This document shows, one piece after another, positions 27,434 to 37,189 of a stretch of DNA of 64,000 bases (position 1 is the first letter of the stretch; each line of letters starts with the position of its first letter). This DNA is from Alphaproteobacteria bacterium. GTDB taxonomy: Bacteria; Pseudomonadota; Alphaproteobacteria; Micropepsales; Micropepsaceae. Made by a program: the position numbers and the translations under genes. The stretch is from positions 62,001-126,000 of the forward strand of contig JAFKFG010000009.1 in assembly GCA_017307355.1 (NCBI GenBank), in the 5' to 3' direction. Below the pieces are notes generated by a model that saw only the letters and a program-made list of their open reading frames with translations, was not told the origin of the DNA and made no database searches.

Positions 27434-29299
27434 ATGGCCAGACCGACCAAACGCGCGAAGAAAAAAAGCCGCCCGGCGAAGAAACATGTCGGAAAAAAGG
27501 CGCGTGCCGCCAAGGCGCCCGCCAAAAAATCACCTGCCAAAAAATCAGCCGCAGCGCCCAAATCGGCGGCCAAGTCCAAATCCATCTCCAAATCCGCGCC
27601 CAAGCCCGCGCAGCGGTTGGCGCCGTCGCGCGTGCGGAGCAAGCGCCAATTGCGGCCCGCGCCCATGCGCCCCCGGCTCAAGCCTCGCAGCGCTTATGAC
27701 GAATTGCCCCGCACCCCCGCCAATTTCCAGCCCTTGACCCCGCTCACCTTGCTGGAACGGGCCGCCGCCGTCTTTCCCGACCGGATCGCGGTGATCCATG
27801 GGGCACAGCGCGTCACCTATGCGGATTTCTATCGCCGCTGCCGCCAGCTGGCTTCGGCGCTGGCCGCGCACGGCATCGGCAAGAACGATACGGTGGCGGC
27901 GGTTCTGGCCAACACGCCCGCCATGCTGGAAGCCCATTACGGCGTGCCGATGGCGGGCGGGGTTCTCAACGCCATCAACACGCGGCTGGATGCAGCCTCC
28001 ATCGCCTATATGCTGGAACATGGCGGCGCCAAGATCCTGATCACCGACCGCGAATTCTCCGCCACCGTCGGCGAAGCGTTGAAGCAGCTCAAGCATCCGC
28101 CCCTGGTGATCGATTATGACGATCCGGAATTTCCGCAAGATGGCGCGCGGCTGGGCGAAGACTATGAAGCTTTCATCGCCGAGGGCGATCCGGAATTTTC
28201 CTGGATGATGCCCGCCGACGAATGGGATGCGATCTCGCTCAACTACACTTCGGGCACCACCGGAAACCCGAAGGGTGTGGTTTATCACCATCGCGGCGCG
28301 GCGCTGATGGGCTACAGCAACATTCTGGCCGGCAATATGGGCCGCCATCCCGTGTTGCTGTGGACCCTGCCCATGTTCCATTGCAACGGCTGGTGCTTTC
28401 CCTGGACCCTTTCGGTCAATGCGGGCACCCATGTCTGCCTGCGCTGGGTGCGGGCGGGCGCGATCTACAAGGCCATCGCCGAGCATGGGGTCACGCATCT
28501 GTGCGGCGCGCCCATCGTGATGTCCACCTTGCTGGATGCGCAGCCGGACGAGATCCGCGATTTCTCCCAGCGCGTCACCTTTCTGGTGGCCGCGGCGCCG
28601 CCGCCCGAATCGGTGCTGGCGGGCATGGCGGAAGCCGGCTTCGACATCGTGCATGTCTATGGCCTCACCGAAGTCTATGGCCCCGCCGTGGTCAATGAAT
28701 GGCACGAGGCCTGGGACGCATTGGACAGTGCCGGTCGTGCCAAGCGCCAGGCCCGCCAGGGCGTGCGCTATCACGCGCTGGAAGGCCTTGCCGTGATGGA
28801 CCCGCAGACCATGGAGCCCGTCGCCCCCGACACGCTGGGCGAAGTGATGTTCCGGGGCAATGTGGTGATGAAGGGCTATCTGAAGAATCCCGAAGCCACC
28901 CGCGCCGCCTTTGCCGGCGGCTGGTTTCATTCCGGCGATCTGGGCGTGATGTATCCCGACGGCTATATCCAGCTGAAGGATCGTTCCAAGGACATCATCA
29001 TTTCGGGCGGCGAGAATATTTCCTCGATCGAGATCGAGAATGTCCTCACCCGCCACCCTGCCGTGCAATTCGCCGCCGTGGTGGCCAAGCCGGACGCCAA
29101 ATGGGGCGAGACGCCTTGCGCCTTTGTCGAGAAGCGCCGCGGGCATGAGGCGGTGACGGAAGAGGACATCCTCGCCTTCTGCCGCCAGCATCTGGCCAAG
29201 TTCAAGACGCCGCGCTTCCTGGTCTTCACCGAGCTGCCCAAGACCAGCACCGGCAAGATCCAGAAATTCGCGCTGCGCCAGCGCGCCAATACCTTATGA
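27434..29299 (+). CDS. Acyl-CoA synthetase with histone-H1-like N-terminal tail
   Basis: The main body (from residue ~85) is a fatty-acyl-CoA synthetase of the AMP-forming family. It has an N-terminal NFQPLTPLTLLERAA, the AMP-binding motif YTSGTTGNPKG near residue 270, and the C-terminal catalytic lysine in KTSTGKIQKFALR. The first ~80 residues are unlike the family: Lys/Ala/Pro/Ser repeats such as KKSPAKKSAAAPKSAAKS, resembling histone H1 or AlgP tails. The frame is open throughout. A start at the internal Met before RPRLKPRSAYDEL would give a normal-length enzyme. The MFS gene overlaps its stop. Confidence 0.85.
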   Translation: MARPTKRAKKKSRPAKKHVGKKARAAKAPAKKSPAKKSAAAPKSAAKSKSISKSAPKPAQRLAPSRVRSKRQLRPAPMRPRLKPRSAYDELPRTPANFQPLTPLTLLERAAAVFPDRIAVIHGAQRVTYADFYRRCRQLASALAAHGIGKNDTVAAVLANTPAMLEAHYGVPMAGGVLNAINTRLDAASIAYMLEHGGAKILITDREFSATVGEALKQLKHPPLVIDYDDPEFPQDGARLGEDYEAFIAEGDPEFSWMMPADEWDAISLNYTSGTTGNPKGVVYHHRGAALMGYSNILAGNMGRHPVLLWTLPMFHCNGWCFPWTLSVNAGTHVCLRWVRAGAIYKAIAEHGVTHLCGAPIVMSTLLDAQPDEIRDFSQRVTFLVAAAPPPESVLAGMAEAGFDIVHVYGLTEVYGPAVVNEWHEAWDALDSAGRAKRQARQGVRYHALEGLAVMDPQTMEPVAPDTLGEVMFRGNVVMKGYLKNPEATRAAFAGGWFHSGDLGVMYPDGYIQLKDRSKDIIISGGENISSIEIENVLTRHPAVQFAAVVAKPDAKWGETPCAFVEKRRGHEAVTEEDILAFCRQHLAKFKTPRFLVFTELPKTSTGKIQKFALRQRANTL

Positions 29300-30519
29300 C
29301 GGCGCAAGCCGGGACCGGGCGCGCCGCACTGGCATTCATCTTCTTCACCATGCTGATCGATACGATCGGTCTTGGCGTCATCATTCCGGTTTCGCCCGGC
29401 TTGATCGCGGAATTGACGCACCAGGACCTGTCCGGCGCGGCGCGCTGGGGCGGCTGGCTGTTCTTCTCGTATGCGCTGATGCAGTTCATATGCGCGCCGT
29501 TGATCGGCAATCTGTCCGACCGCTTCGGCCGCCGCCCGGTGCTGATCCTGTCTTTGGCCATGCTGGGCGTGGATTACCTGATCACCGGATTTGCTCCCAC
29601 CATCGCCTGGCTCTTCATCGGCCGCGTGCTTTCGGGCATGGCGGGCGCGTCCTATCCCACCGCCAACGCCTATATCGCCGACATTTCGCCGCCGGAAAAA
29701 CGCGCCGCCAATTTCGGCCTGGTGGGCGCCGCGTTCGGCCTGGGCTTTGTGCTGGGCCCGGCGTTGGGCGGCTTTGTCGGCGAGCATTTCGGCCTCAGGG
29801 CCCCTTTCTATGTCGCCGCGGGACTGTCGTTCGCCAATGCCCTGTTCGGCTTTGTGGTGCTGAAGGAATCCTTGCCGGCCGAACGGCGCCGCTGCTTCGA
29901 GCTCTGGCGCGCCAATCCCCTGGGGGCCCTGAAAGCACTCAACCGTTTTCCCCAACTGGCGCTGATGCTGGCGGTCCTGGTGCTGGTGCAGTTCGCGCAC
30001 GATTCCCTGCCCTCCACCTGGAGCTACTACACCATGCTGAAATTCGGCTGGGGGCCAGGCGATGTCGCCTGGTCGCTGGTGGCGGTGGGCGCCTTGAGCG
30101 CCGTTTCCTATGCCGTGTTGCCCAGGCTGGTGGTGCCGCGCCTGGGCGAGCGCGGCGCCGTTTATCTGGGGTTCTTATTCGGAACCCTTTCCTATCTGGG
30201 GTTCGCTTTGTCGGCGAAGAGCTGGATGTTCTATGCCTGGATGGTGCCCTTCACATTGGGCGGCGTGGGCGGCCCCGCCCTCAACGCCATCATGTCCCAC
30301 GCCGTGCCGGCGGACGAGCAGGGCGAATTGCAGGGCGCGACATCCAGCACCACCAGCCTGACGTCGGTGGTGGCGATGTGGGCGATGCCGACCTTGTTCG
30401 CGTGGTTCACCAGCGAGGCAGCGCCGATCCACTTTCCCGGCGCGTCGTTCTTCGCGGCGGCAATCTGCGAGCTTGGCGCTTTGCTGTTGTTCGCGCGGGC
30501 GATGCTGCGCGGACGATGA
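29296..30519 (+). CDS. TetA-like MFS drug efflux transporter
   Basis: A 407-residue major facilitator protein of the TCR/TetA type with 12 predicted membrane helices. The motif A loop between helices 2 and 3 reads [16 protein letters not shown], and motif C lies in [18 protein letters not shown]. Such pumps export drugs in exchange for protons. Its ATG overlaps the acyl-CoA synthetase stop (ATGA), so it is coupled to that gene rather than to a TetR repressor. The substrate is not predictable. Confidence 0.88.
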   Translation: MTAQAGTGRAALAFIFFTMLIDTIGLGVIIPVSPGLIAELTHQDLSGAARWGGWLFFSYALMQFICAPLIGNLSDRFGRRPVLILSLAMLGVDYLITGFAPTIAWLFIGRVLSGMAGASYPTANAYIADISPPEKRAANFGLVGAAFGLGFVLGPALGGFVGEHFGLRAPFYVAAGLSFANALFGFVVLKESLPAERRRCFELWRANPLGALKALNRFPQLALMLAVLVLVQFAHDSLPSTWSYYTMLKFGWGPGDVAWSLVAVGALSAVSYAVLPRLVVPRLGERGAVYLGFLFGTLSYLGFALSAKSWMFYAWMVPFTLGGVGGPALNAIMSHAVPADEQGELQGATSSTTSLTSVVAMWAMPTLFAWFTSEAAPIHFPGASFFAAAICELGALLLFARAMLRGR

Positions 30520-30690
30520 TTAATGGACGGCTTTCAACCGTTCCAGTTCATCTTTGATTCGCAATTTTTGTTTTTTTAATGCGGCCACCCGAGCTTCATC
30601 CCAATCGGGGTGCTTCATTTCGGTGGCGATAATTTCTTCCAGTTTCTTGTGCTGAACAGAGAGATTCTCGATCTGTCCTTCCGATTCCAT
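30520..30690 (-). CDS. Small YdcH/DUF465-family protein
   Basis: A 56-residue protein of the DUF465 (YdcH) family, function unknown. It reads MESEGQIENLSVQHKKLEEI at the start, and the DUF465 hallmark ALKKQKLRIKDELERLK at the end. It is almost entirely one helical hairpin. The ATG at 30690 is preceded by GAGGTG at a good distance. It converges with the MFS gene (stop codons one base apart) and lies upstream of ubiX, which is followed by a second DUF465 gene. Confidence 0.85.
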   Translation of the reverse strand: MESEGQIENLSVQHKKLEEIIATEMKHPDWDEARVAALKKQKLRIKDELERLKAVH

Positions 30691-30810
30691 GCTTTCACCT
30701 CGCGGGTTTGGGCACGAAAATTAAAGCACCAAGGCGCTAGCTTGTCATCTGCAAAAGTTTTGGAACCAAGGCCCCTTTCGGGTTGGGCGCGCGGGATGTA
30801 AACGAAGTCC

Positions 30811-31434
30811 ATGGGACGGGCATCGAACACCAAAAACAGGCCGGAAAGGCCCACGGAAAGGCTGGTTGTCGGCCTCTCCGGCGCCTCCGGCGTGGCCTAT
30901 GGGATCCGCCTTTTGGAGGCGCTCAAGGAGTTGCGAATCGAGTCGCATCTGGTGATGACCAAGCCCGCCCAGATGACCATCGCCTATGAAACCGACTTGA
31001 CGCCCAAGCAGGTGGCGGCCAAGGCCGATCGCACCCATGGGATCGAGGATATCGGCGCGCCCATCGCCAGCGGCAGCTTCAAGACGGGCGGCATGATCGT
31101 GGCGCCCTGTTCGGTGCGCACCATGAGCGAGATCGCCACCGGCGTGACCACAAATCTTCTCACCCGCGCGGCCGACGTGATGCTGAAGGAACGGCGCCCG
31201 CTGATCCTGATGGTGCGCGAAACGCCCCTGCATCTGGGGCACCTGCGCACCATGACGGCGCTGGCGGAAATGGGCGCCATCATTCTGCCGCCGGTTCCGG
31301 CTTTTTATGCCGAACCGAAAACGCTTTCCGATCTGGTGGATCAGATGGTGGGACGGGCGCTGGACCTTCTGGGCCATGAATGGCCGATGAAACGCTGGGG
31401 CGAGGATTTGCCCGCACGGGGCAAGAAATCATGA
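30811..31434 (+). CDS. ubiX: Flavin prenyltransferase UbiX
   Basis: UbiX makes prenylated FMN, the cofactor of the UbiD decarboxylase in ubiquinone synthesis. The FMN-binding start is LVVGLSGASGVAYGIRLLE, the catalytic region has APCSVRTMSEIATGVTTNLL, and RETPLHLGHLRTM is the Pad1/UbiX signature. The 207 residues include a 17-residue polar leader. The stop overlaps the ATG of the second DUF465 gene (ATGA). ubiD is not in the window. Confidence 0.93.
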   Translation: MGRASNTKNRPERPTERLVVGLSGASGVAYGIRLLEALKELRIESHLVMTKPAQMTIAYETDLTPKQVAAKADRTHGIEDIGAPIASGSFKTGGMIVAPCSVRTMSEIATGVTTNLLTRAADVMLKERRPLILMVRETPLHLGHLRTMTALAEMGAIILPPVPAFYAEPKTLSDLVDQMVGRALDLLGHEWPMKRWGEDLPARGKKS

Positions 31435-31649
31435 GCGGCCATGTCACCCGTCCCGATGAAGTGGCGGCCCGCGCCAAGCTGGCGGCGCTGATGCAGGAGC
31501 ATCGCGACTTGGATGCCGCCATCGATGCCTTGTGGGCGGCGGGCGGCAGCGATCAGCTGACCTTGTCGCGGCTGAAGAAGCGCAAGCTGCAGCTGAAGGA
31601 CGAGATCACCGAGATCAACAACTCGCTGCTGCCCGATATCATCGCTTAG
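31431..31649 (+). CDS. YdcH/DUF465-family protein coupled to ubiX
   Basis: A 72-residue DUF465 protein with the family core LMQEHRDLDAAIDALW and the C-terminal SRLKKRKLQLKDEITEI. The start is ATG 31431, overlapping the ubiX stop. The in-frame ATG at 31380 lies inside ubiX and is unlikely. It resembles the small DUF465 gene at 30520 in fold but not closely in sequence. Confidence 0.85.
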   Translation: MSGHVTRPDEVAARAKLAALMQEHRDLDAAIDALWAAGGSDQLTLSRLKKRKLQLKDEITEINNSLLPDIIA

Positions 31650-31740
31650 CCATCATCGCTGGGCGTCATTGCCACAAAAATAGTTCTTGATTTGTTCCAT
31701 CCGTCGCGCAAGGCTGCGCGGCATTTTTAGGGAGGAACAC

Positions 31741-32142
31741 ATGACCAAGATCGGATACGTGACCATCGGCGCGCGCGACAGCGATGCCTCGGTGAAATTC
31801 TATGACGCGGTGTTCAAGGCGCTAGGCGATGAGCGCAAATTTTCCGAAGGCGGTTGGACGGGCTATGGCGCGCCCAGCGACGACAAGAGCGCGATGGCCT
31901 GCCACACCATGCTGTGCAAGCCCCATAACGGCAAGGAAGCCGTGGGCGGCAATGGCATCATGATTTCTTATCTGGCGCCAAACGCCGATGCGGTGAAAGC
32001 CGCGCATGCCGGTGGCATGGCCAATGGCGGCACCGATGAGGGCGCGCCGGGCTTTCGCCCGCCGGAAGCAACGTCCGGCTTCTATGGCGCGTATCTGCGC
32101 GATCCCACCGGCAATAAGATCTGCCTGTTCGCCGTCGGCTGA
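31741..32142 (+). CDS. VOC-superfamily (glyoxalase-like) protein
   Basis: A 133-residue single-domain VOC protein. It starts MTKIGYVTIGARDSDASVKFYD, the first beta-alpha-beta unit of the fold, and ends with the usual YLRDPTGNKICLF. The metal ligands are not obvious, so a specific reaction (glyoxalase, dioxygenase, resistance) cannot be named. ATG 31741 has a strong AGGGAGGA ribosome site five bases upstream. It converges with alaS. Confidence 0.82.
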   Translation: MTKIGYVTIGARDSDASVKFYDAVFKALGDERKFSEGGWTGYGAPSDDKSAMACHTMLCKPHNGKEAVGGNGIMISYLAPNADAVKAAHAGGMANGGTDEGAPGFRPPEATSGFYGAYLRDPTGNKICLFAVG

Positions 32143-32153
32143 ACCAGCGTCGT

Positions 32154-34817
32154 CTAAGCTGGCGCAAGCTCGCTGAGGCGTTTTTCAATCGCGACAAGCG
32201 CGGCCCCGGCATTTCCCGTGTCGGGGCCGCCTGCTTGAGCCATGTCGGGACGGCCGCCGCCGCCCTTGCCCCCCAACGCTTCGGCGCCCAGGCGCACCAG
32301 ATCGACCGCGCTGATGCGCGAGGTGAGATCGTCGGTGACGCCCGCCACCAGCGAGACCTTGCCGTCCGCCGCCGCCACAAAAGCGACCACGCCAGAGCCG
32401 ATCTTTGCCTTGGCTTCGTCCGCCAGGCCCTTCAGGTCTTTCGGCGCCACGCCTTCGATGCTGCGCAGCACCGCCTTGATGCCCGCGATGGTCTTCATCC
32501 CGTCATCGGCGCCCGCCTTGGCGGGACCGGCCAGGGCCAGTGCTTTCTTCGCATCGGCCAGTTCGCGTTCCAGGCGGCGACGCTCATCGGCCAGGGCCGC
32601 GACCCGGCCGGGCAGATCGCCCGCATTGGTCTTGAGCGCGGCCGCGGCTTCGCGCGCCAGTTCGGCCTGGTGCGACAGATGCCGCCGCGCGCCTTCGGAC
32701 GTGAGCGCCTCGATACGGCGCACGCCCGCCGCCACGGCGCTTTCCGACAGGATGGTGAAGATGCCGATATCGCCCAGGCGGCGCACATGGGTGCCGCCGC
32801 ATAGTTCGACCGAATAAGCTTTCGGATCGGTGAGATCCTCACCCATGGTCAGCACCCGCACTTCGTCGCCGTATTTTTCGCCGAACAAGGCTTCTGCGCC
32901 CGCCGCGATCGCCTGGTCGGTGGCCATCAGCCGGGTCGAGGTGTCGGAATTCTGGCGGATGATTTCGTTCACCTGCGCTTCGATCTGCTGCAACTCCTCC
33001 GCCGTCACCGGCTTGGGATGGGAGAAATCGAAGCGCAGCCGTTCCGCCGTCACCAGCGAGCCTTTCTGGCTGACATGGCCGCCCAGCACCCGCTTCAACG
33101 CGGCATGCAGAAGATGGGTGGCCGAATGGTTGGCACGGGTGGCACGGCGGCGCTCGCGATCCACTTTCAGATCGACGCCATCGCCCACCGACAAGGTGCC
33201 GCGCGTGACCTCGACCACATGCACATGCATGGAGCCCAGCTTTTTCTGGGTATCGACGACCTTGCCGTCCCCTTTGGCCGACAGCATCAGGCCGGTATCG
33301 CCCGCCTGGCCGCCGGATTCCGCATAAAAGGGCGTCTGGTTGGCGAGGACTTGCACGGTGTCCCCGGCAGACGCGCTTTGCACGCGCCGGCCGTCCTTCA
33401 GGATGGCCAGGATCTGGCCCTCCGCTTCCTCGGTGTCGTAGCCCAGAAATTCCGTGCGCCCCACTTCATCGAAGATGGCGAACCATTGCGCGTCATTGGC
33501 GGCTTCGCCCGAGCCGGCCCAGCTGGCACGCGCATCGGCGCGCTGCTTTTCCATGGCGAAGGTGAAACCGTCCTGGTCCACCGCGATGCCTCGCGCGCGC
33601 AGCGATTCCTGCGTCAGGTCCAGCGGGAAGCCGTAAGTGTCATAGAGTTTGAACGCGACATCGCCGGTGAGGCGGTCGCCGTCCTTCATACCAAGCGTGG
33701 CTTCGTCCAACAGCTTGAGGCCACGCGCCAAGGTTTCGCGGAAGCGGATTTCTTCCAGCTTCAAGGTCTCGGTGATCAGGGCCTCGGCCCGCTTCAATTC
33801 GGGATAAGCAGCGCCCATTTCCGCCACCAGGGTCGGCACCAGGCGGTGCATCAGAGGATCCTTGGTCCCCAGCAGATGCGCATGGCGCATGCCGCGGCGC
33901 ATGATCCGGCGCAGTACATAGCCGCGGCCTTCGTTGGACGGCAGCACACCATCGGCGATCAGGAACGAGGTCGAGCGCAGATGATCGGCGATGATGCGAT
34001 GGCTGAACACCGCATCGCCGTCGCTTTTGGCGCCGGAAGTATCCACCGAGGCGGCGATCAGATGGCGGAACAGGTCGGTTTCGAAATTGCTCTGCACGCC
34101 CTGGAGCACGGTGGAGATGCGCTCCAGCCCCATGCCGGTGTCGATGGACGGCTTGGGCAGGTTGAGCCGGGTCTCCTTGTCGACCTGCTCATACTGCATG
34201 AAGACCAGGTTCCAGACTTCGACGAAACGGTCGCCGTCTTCCTCCGGGCTGCCGGGCGGGCCGCCCCACACGCTTTCGCCGTGATCGTAGAAGATTTCCG
34301 AGCAGGGGCCGCAGGGGCCGGTATCGCCCATCGACCAGAAATTGGCGGAGGTGCCGATGCGAATGATCCGGTGATCGGGCAGGCCCGCGATCTTGCCCCA
34401 CAGGCCGAAGGCCTCATCGTCGTCGGCATAGACCGTGACGCTAAGCTTCTCTTTGGGCAGGCCCAGATCGCGGGTGAGAAATTCCCAGGCGAATTTGATC
34501 GCATCTTCCTTGAAGTAATCGCCGAAGGAGAAATTGCCCAGCATCTCGAAGAAAGTGAGGTGGCGCGCGGTATAGCCGACATTGTCGAGGTCGTTGTGCT
34601 TGCCGCCCGCACGCACGCATTTCTGCGCCGTGGTGGCGCGGACATAGGGCCGCTTCTCCGCCCCGGTGAAGATGTTCTTGAACTGCACCATGCCCGCATT
34701 GGTGAACAGCAGGGTGGGGTCGTTGCGCGGCACCAAGGGCGAGGACGCCACCTTGGCGTGACCATTGGTGGCGAAATAATCCAGGAAGCTGGAGCGGACG
34801 TCGGAGAGGCTTTTCAT
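32154..34817 (-). CDS. alaS: Alanyl-tRNA synthetase
   Basis: AlaRS, 887 residues, charges tRNA-Ala and edits mischarged Ser. The catalytic start ([20 protein letters not shown]), the editing-domain zinc motif [11 protein letters not shown] with its later CGGTH (in [12 protein letters not shown]), and the C-terminal DHHA1 Gly-rich [16 protein letters not shown] are all visible. Length is full. It is downstream of recA on the same strand with 308 bp of repeat and terminator between, so it is probably transcribed separately. Confidence 0.96.
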   Translation of the reverse strand: MKSLSDVRSSFLDYFATNGHAKVASSPLVPRNDPTLLFTNAGMVQFKNIFTGAEKRPYVRATTAQKCVRAGGKHNDLDNVGYTARHLTFFEMLGNFSFGDYFKEDAIKFAWEFLTRDLGLPKEKLSVTVYADDDEAFGLWGKIAGLPDHRIIRIGTSANFWSMGDTGPCGPCSEIFYDHGESVWGGPPGSPEEDGDRFVEVWNLVFMQYEQVDKETRLNLPKPSIDTGMGLERISTVLQGVQSNFETDLFRHLIAASVDTSGAKSDGDAVFSHRIIADHLRSTSFLIADGVLPSNEGRGYVLRRIMRRGMRHAHLLGTKDPLMHRLVPTLVAEMGAAYPELKRAEALITETLKLEEIRFRETLARGLKLLDEATLGMKDGDRLTGDVAFKLYDTYGFPLDLTQESLRARGIAVDQDGFTFAMEKQRADARASWAGSGEAANDAQWFAIFDEVGRTEFLGYDTEEAEGQILAILKDGRRVQSASAGDTVQVLANQTPFYAESGGQAGDTGLMLSAKGDGKVVDTQKKLGSMHVHVVEVTRGTLSVGDGVDLKVDRERRRATRANHSATHLLHAALKRVLGGHVSQKGSLVTAERLRFDFSHPKPVTAEELQQIEAQVNEIIRQNSDTSTRLMATDQAIAAGAEALFGEKYGDEVRVLTMGEDLTDPKAYSVELCGGTHVRRLGDIGIFTILSESAVAAGVRRIEALTSEGARRHLSHQAELAREAAAALKTNAGDLPGRVAALADERRRLERELADAKKALALAGPAKAGADDGMKTIAGIKAVLRSIEGVAPKDLKGLADEAKAKIGSGVVAFVAAADGKVSLVAGVTDDLTSRISAVDLVRLGAEALGGKGGGGRPDMAQAGGPDTGNAGAALVAIEKRLSELAPA

Positions 34818-34879
34818 GGGTTTAGCTTGTAGCGGGCGGCCGAAATCTTGTCATCCCACAGCCCGGCATGGCGGCCCGC

Positions 34880-34972
34880 CGTCCGGCCGCTCGCCCAAGC
34901 TCGCGGCGCTCGCCGCTCGAAATGGCCCACCGGGCCATTTCGTCCGCTTTGCGGTCGCGGCTCACCCAATAA
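34880..34972. repeat. Dispersed palindromic repeat, family 1, copy C
   Basis: The core hairpin AAATGGCCC (34920-34928) with GGGCCATTT (34932-34940) is flanked by CGCTCGCCCAAGCTCGCGG and GCGGTCGCGGCTCACC. The flanks match the inverted copy at 39451, while the core stem differs by compensatory bases. Confidence 0.65.
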
Positions 34973-35033
34973 AAAACAGAAGGCGCTCCGTTTCCGGGGC
35001 GCCAGGAGCGTCGGCGAGAGCCGGAGCGATCAT

Positions 35034-35071
35034 AAAAAACAGAAGGCGCCCCGTTTCCGGGGCGCCTTCTG
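35034..35071 (-). terminator. Rho-independent terminator of recA
   Basis: On the minus strand CAGAAGGCGCCCCG and its complement form a 14 bp stem with a four-base loop, followed by six T residues (35039-35034). It lies 55 bp after the recA stop. A partial second copy lies at 34968-35003. Confidence 0.9.
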
Positions 35072-35125
35072 CCGAGGAGCCAAATCCGACTGCGAAACGG
35101 AAATGACTCGAACTGGTTAGGAGGA

Positions 35126-36205
35126 TTAATCCTCCTCGGCGTCCGCCTTTTCTTCGTCCCCATGGGCCAAAGTCTGGCCGATCTGGCCGGACGCCGACCG
35201 GATCGCCTGCTCGATGTTCCGGGCGATGTCGGCATTGGCAGCCAGGAAGGTCTTGGCGGCCTCGCGGCCCTGACCGATGCGGGAACCGTCGAAGGAGTAC
35301 CAGGAGCCCGATTTCTCCACGATCCCGGCCTTCACGCCCAGATCGATCAATTCGCCGGTCTTGGAGACGCCTTGACCGTACATGATGTCGAACTCGACCT
35401 GTTTGAAGGGGGGCGCGACCTTGTTCTTGACCACTTTGACGCGGGTCTGGTTGCCGATCACTTCGTCGCGGTCCTTGATCGCGCCGATGCGGCGGATGTC
35501 CAGGCGCACGGACGAGTAGAATTTCAGGGCATTGCCGCCGGTGGTGGTTTCCGGGTTGCCGAACATGATGCCGATCTTCATGCGGATCTGATTGATGAAG
35601 ATCACGATGGTGTTCGACTTGGAAATCGAGGCCGTCAGCTTGCGCAGGGCCTGGCTCATCAGGCGGGCCTGCAGGCCGGGGAGCGAATCCCCCATCTCGC
35701 CTTCCAGTTCGGCCTTGGGGGTCAGCGCCGCCACCGAGTCGATCACCACAATGTCCACGCCGCCGGAGCGCACCAGGGTATCGGTGATTTCCAGGGCCTG
35801 TTCGCCGGTATCGGGCTGGGAGATCAGCATTTCATCGATGTCCACGCCCAGCTTGCGGGCATAGATGGGATCGAGCGCATGCTCGGCATCGACATAGGCG
35901 GCGATGCCACCCTTTTTCTGGGCTTCGGCCACCACATGGAGGGCCAAGGTGGTCTTGCCTGAGGATTCCGGGCCGTAAATCTCGATCACGCGGCCGCGCG
36001 GCAAGCCGCCGATGCCCAGCGCGATATCCAGCCCCAGGGAGCCGGTCGAAACCGCATCCGCCGCCACGCCCAGATCGCGGCTGCCCAGCTTCATCACCGA
36101 GCCCTTGCCGAAGGCGCGATCAATCTGGCTCAGCGCCGCTTCCAGCGCCCGCTTGCGATCACCATTGTCTTCCTTGCCGACCACCCGTAACGCCGCCTGT
36201 GACAT
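35126..36205 (-). CDS. recA: Recombinase RecA
   Basis: RecA, 359 residues, the strand-exchange and SOS-coprotease protein. Walker A is GPESSGKTT near residue 75, Walker B is [20 protein letters not shown], and the L2/ATP-binding [20 protein letters not shown] is intact. The C-terminal acidic tail ([11 protein letters not shown]) is typical. It has a GTTC-N7-GTTC SOS box upstream at 36349-36363 and a strong terminator downstream. Confidence 0.97.
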   Translation of the reverse strand: MSQAALRVVGKEDNGDRKRALEAALSQIDRAFGKGSVMKLGSRDLGVAADAVSTGSLGLDIALGIGGLPRGRVIEIYGPESSGKTTLALHVVAEAQKKGGIAAYVDAEHALDPIYARKLGVDIDEMLISQPDTGEQALEITDTLVRSGGVDIVVIDSVAALTPKAELEGEMGDSLPGLQARLMSQALRKLTASISKSNTIVIFINQIRMKIGIMFGNPETTTGGNALKFYSSVRLDIRRIGAIKDRDEVIGNQTRVKVVKNKVAPPFKQVEFDIMYGQGVSKTGELIDLGVKAGIVEKSGSWYSFDGSRIGQGREAAKTFLAANADIARNIEQAIRSASGQIGQTLAHGDEEKADAEED

Positions 36206-36348
36206 GCCTGTCTCCCGGTTATTTCACAGCGCCGGTCGATCCCCAAGTGAATCCCTAGCGACACTGGAATGCAGCGAAAGTACATGCTTTGTTCTCATTT
36301 GCAAGATACTGGCTAAAGCTATGTTCTAGCTTTGAAATACAAGATATT

Positions 36349-36363
36349 GTTCGTAGGATGTTC
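36349..36363. promoter_or_regulatory. Alphaproteobacterial LexA (SOS) box
   Basis: GTTC (36349-36352), seven bases, GTTC (36360-36363) is an exact match to the alphaproteobacterial SOS box. It is 144 bp upstream of the recA start and about 110 bp before the divergent cyclotransferase-like gene, so it could serve either. Confidence 0.75.
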
Positions 36364-36475
36364 TCAACAGGGAACTTTTTCCTGTCCCGGCCCAGAATCG
36401 GCCGGCCCGGGCCCTTTTCTTTCCCCTGATTCTTCTTCGGCCCGGGGGTATCCCGGATGGCCCGATGCGGTAAAT

Positions 36476-36826
36476 ATGACGGCCATGGCGCATCTTTTTT
36501 CCTACGGCACCTTGCAACAGCCCGGCGTGCAGATGGCCTCTTTCGGACGGCTACTCAAAGGCACGCCCGACGCCCTGCCCGGCTGGCGGCGCGAGATGGT
36601 GGAAATCACCGATGCGGCCGTCTTCGCCCAGAGCGGCGAGCGCTTTCACCCCATCGTGGTGCCGGGCGAAAAATCCGACGAAGTGCCCGGCATGCTGTTC
36701 GAAGTCACCGAACAGGATCTGGTCGCCACCGATGGTTATGAAGTCGCCGACTACAAGCGCATTGCCGTGCGGCTGAAATCGGGGATCGAAGCCTGGGCGT
36801 ATGTCTGCTCCGGATCGTGCGACTGA
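36476..36826 (+). CDS. Gamma-glutamylcyclotransferase-like (AIG2) protein
   Basis: A small AIG2/GGCT-fold protein of 116 residues. The substrate-binding loop SYGTLQQPGVQ lies near residues 9-19, and the conserved GYEVADYKRIAV and AWAYV segments follow. Family members release pyroglutamate from gamma-glutamyl peptides; the catalytic Glu could be the one in FEVTEQDL, but I am not certain. ATG 36485 is an alternative start. It is divergent from recA and shares the region with the SOS box. Confidence 0.78.
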   Translation: MTAMAHLFSYGTLQQPGVQMASFGRLLKGTPDALPGWRREMVEITDAAVFAQSGERFHPIVVPGEKSDEVPGMLFEVTEQDLVATDGYEVADYKRIAVRLKSGIEAWAYVCSGSCD

Positions 36827-36829
36827 AGC

Positions 36830-37156
36830 CTATTGCGGCGCCGCGTTGCCGAAGATCGTCATGCATTGCTGGAAGCTGCGGGTGAACACGCCCTGCTGGG
36901 TGGCGGCGTCGAACGGATTGCGCTCCGAATCCTGACGGGCCACGGCCGCGCAGAAAGCATTGTTTCCGGCAGGCGGTGCCGCCTGCGCCGTCTGTGCGGG
37001 CATCGGCGCCGCCACGGGCGCGTGAGCCGCCGCGACCGGCGCCGCCGCCTCAGTATCGTCCAGACCCACGAAACTCATGCCGCGCGACCAATCGCTGTCG
37101 GAACAGGCGGTGAGGGCGAAACTGGCGGCGAGCGCGAGGGCGAGGTGGATTTTCAT
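36830..37156 (-). CDS. Small lipoprotein of unknown function
   Basis: A 108-residue predicted lipoprotein. The signal peptide MKIHLALALAASFALTAC has a lipobox LTAC. A low-complexity Ala/Pro/Val linker follows, then a C-terminal part with two cysteines (NAFCAAVARQDSERNPFD and FQQCMTIFG) that might form a disulphide. ATG 37156 is chosen because it begins the signal peptide. It lies 33 bp downstream of cckA on the same strand and could be co-transcribed. Confidence 0.75.
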   Translation of the reverse strand: MKIHLALALAASFALTACSDSDWSRGMSFVGLDDTEAAAPVAAAHAPVAAPMPAQTAQAAPPAGNNAFCAAVARQDSERNPFDAATQQGVFTRSFQQCMTIFGNAAPQ

Positions 37157-37189
37157 GGCCGCGAATGTAGCCGTACCGGGCTCAGGCAA

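Larger units (their letters stand above)
34818..35125. other. recA-alaS intergenic repeats
   Basis: About 308 bp with no gene I can support. It holds a family 1 palindromic repeat (34880-34972), an imperfect copy of a terminator half (34968-35003) and the recA terminator (35034-35071). Open frames here are short and repeat-driven. Confidence 0.6.
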
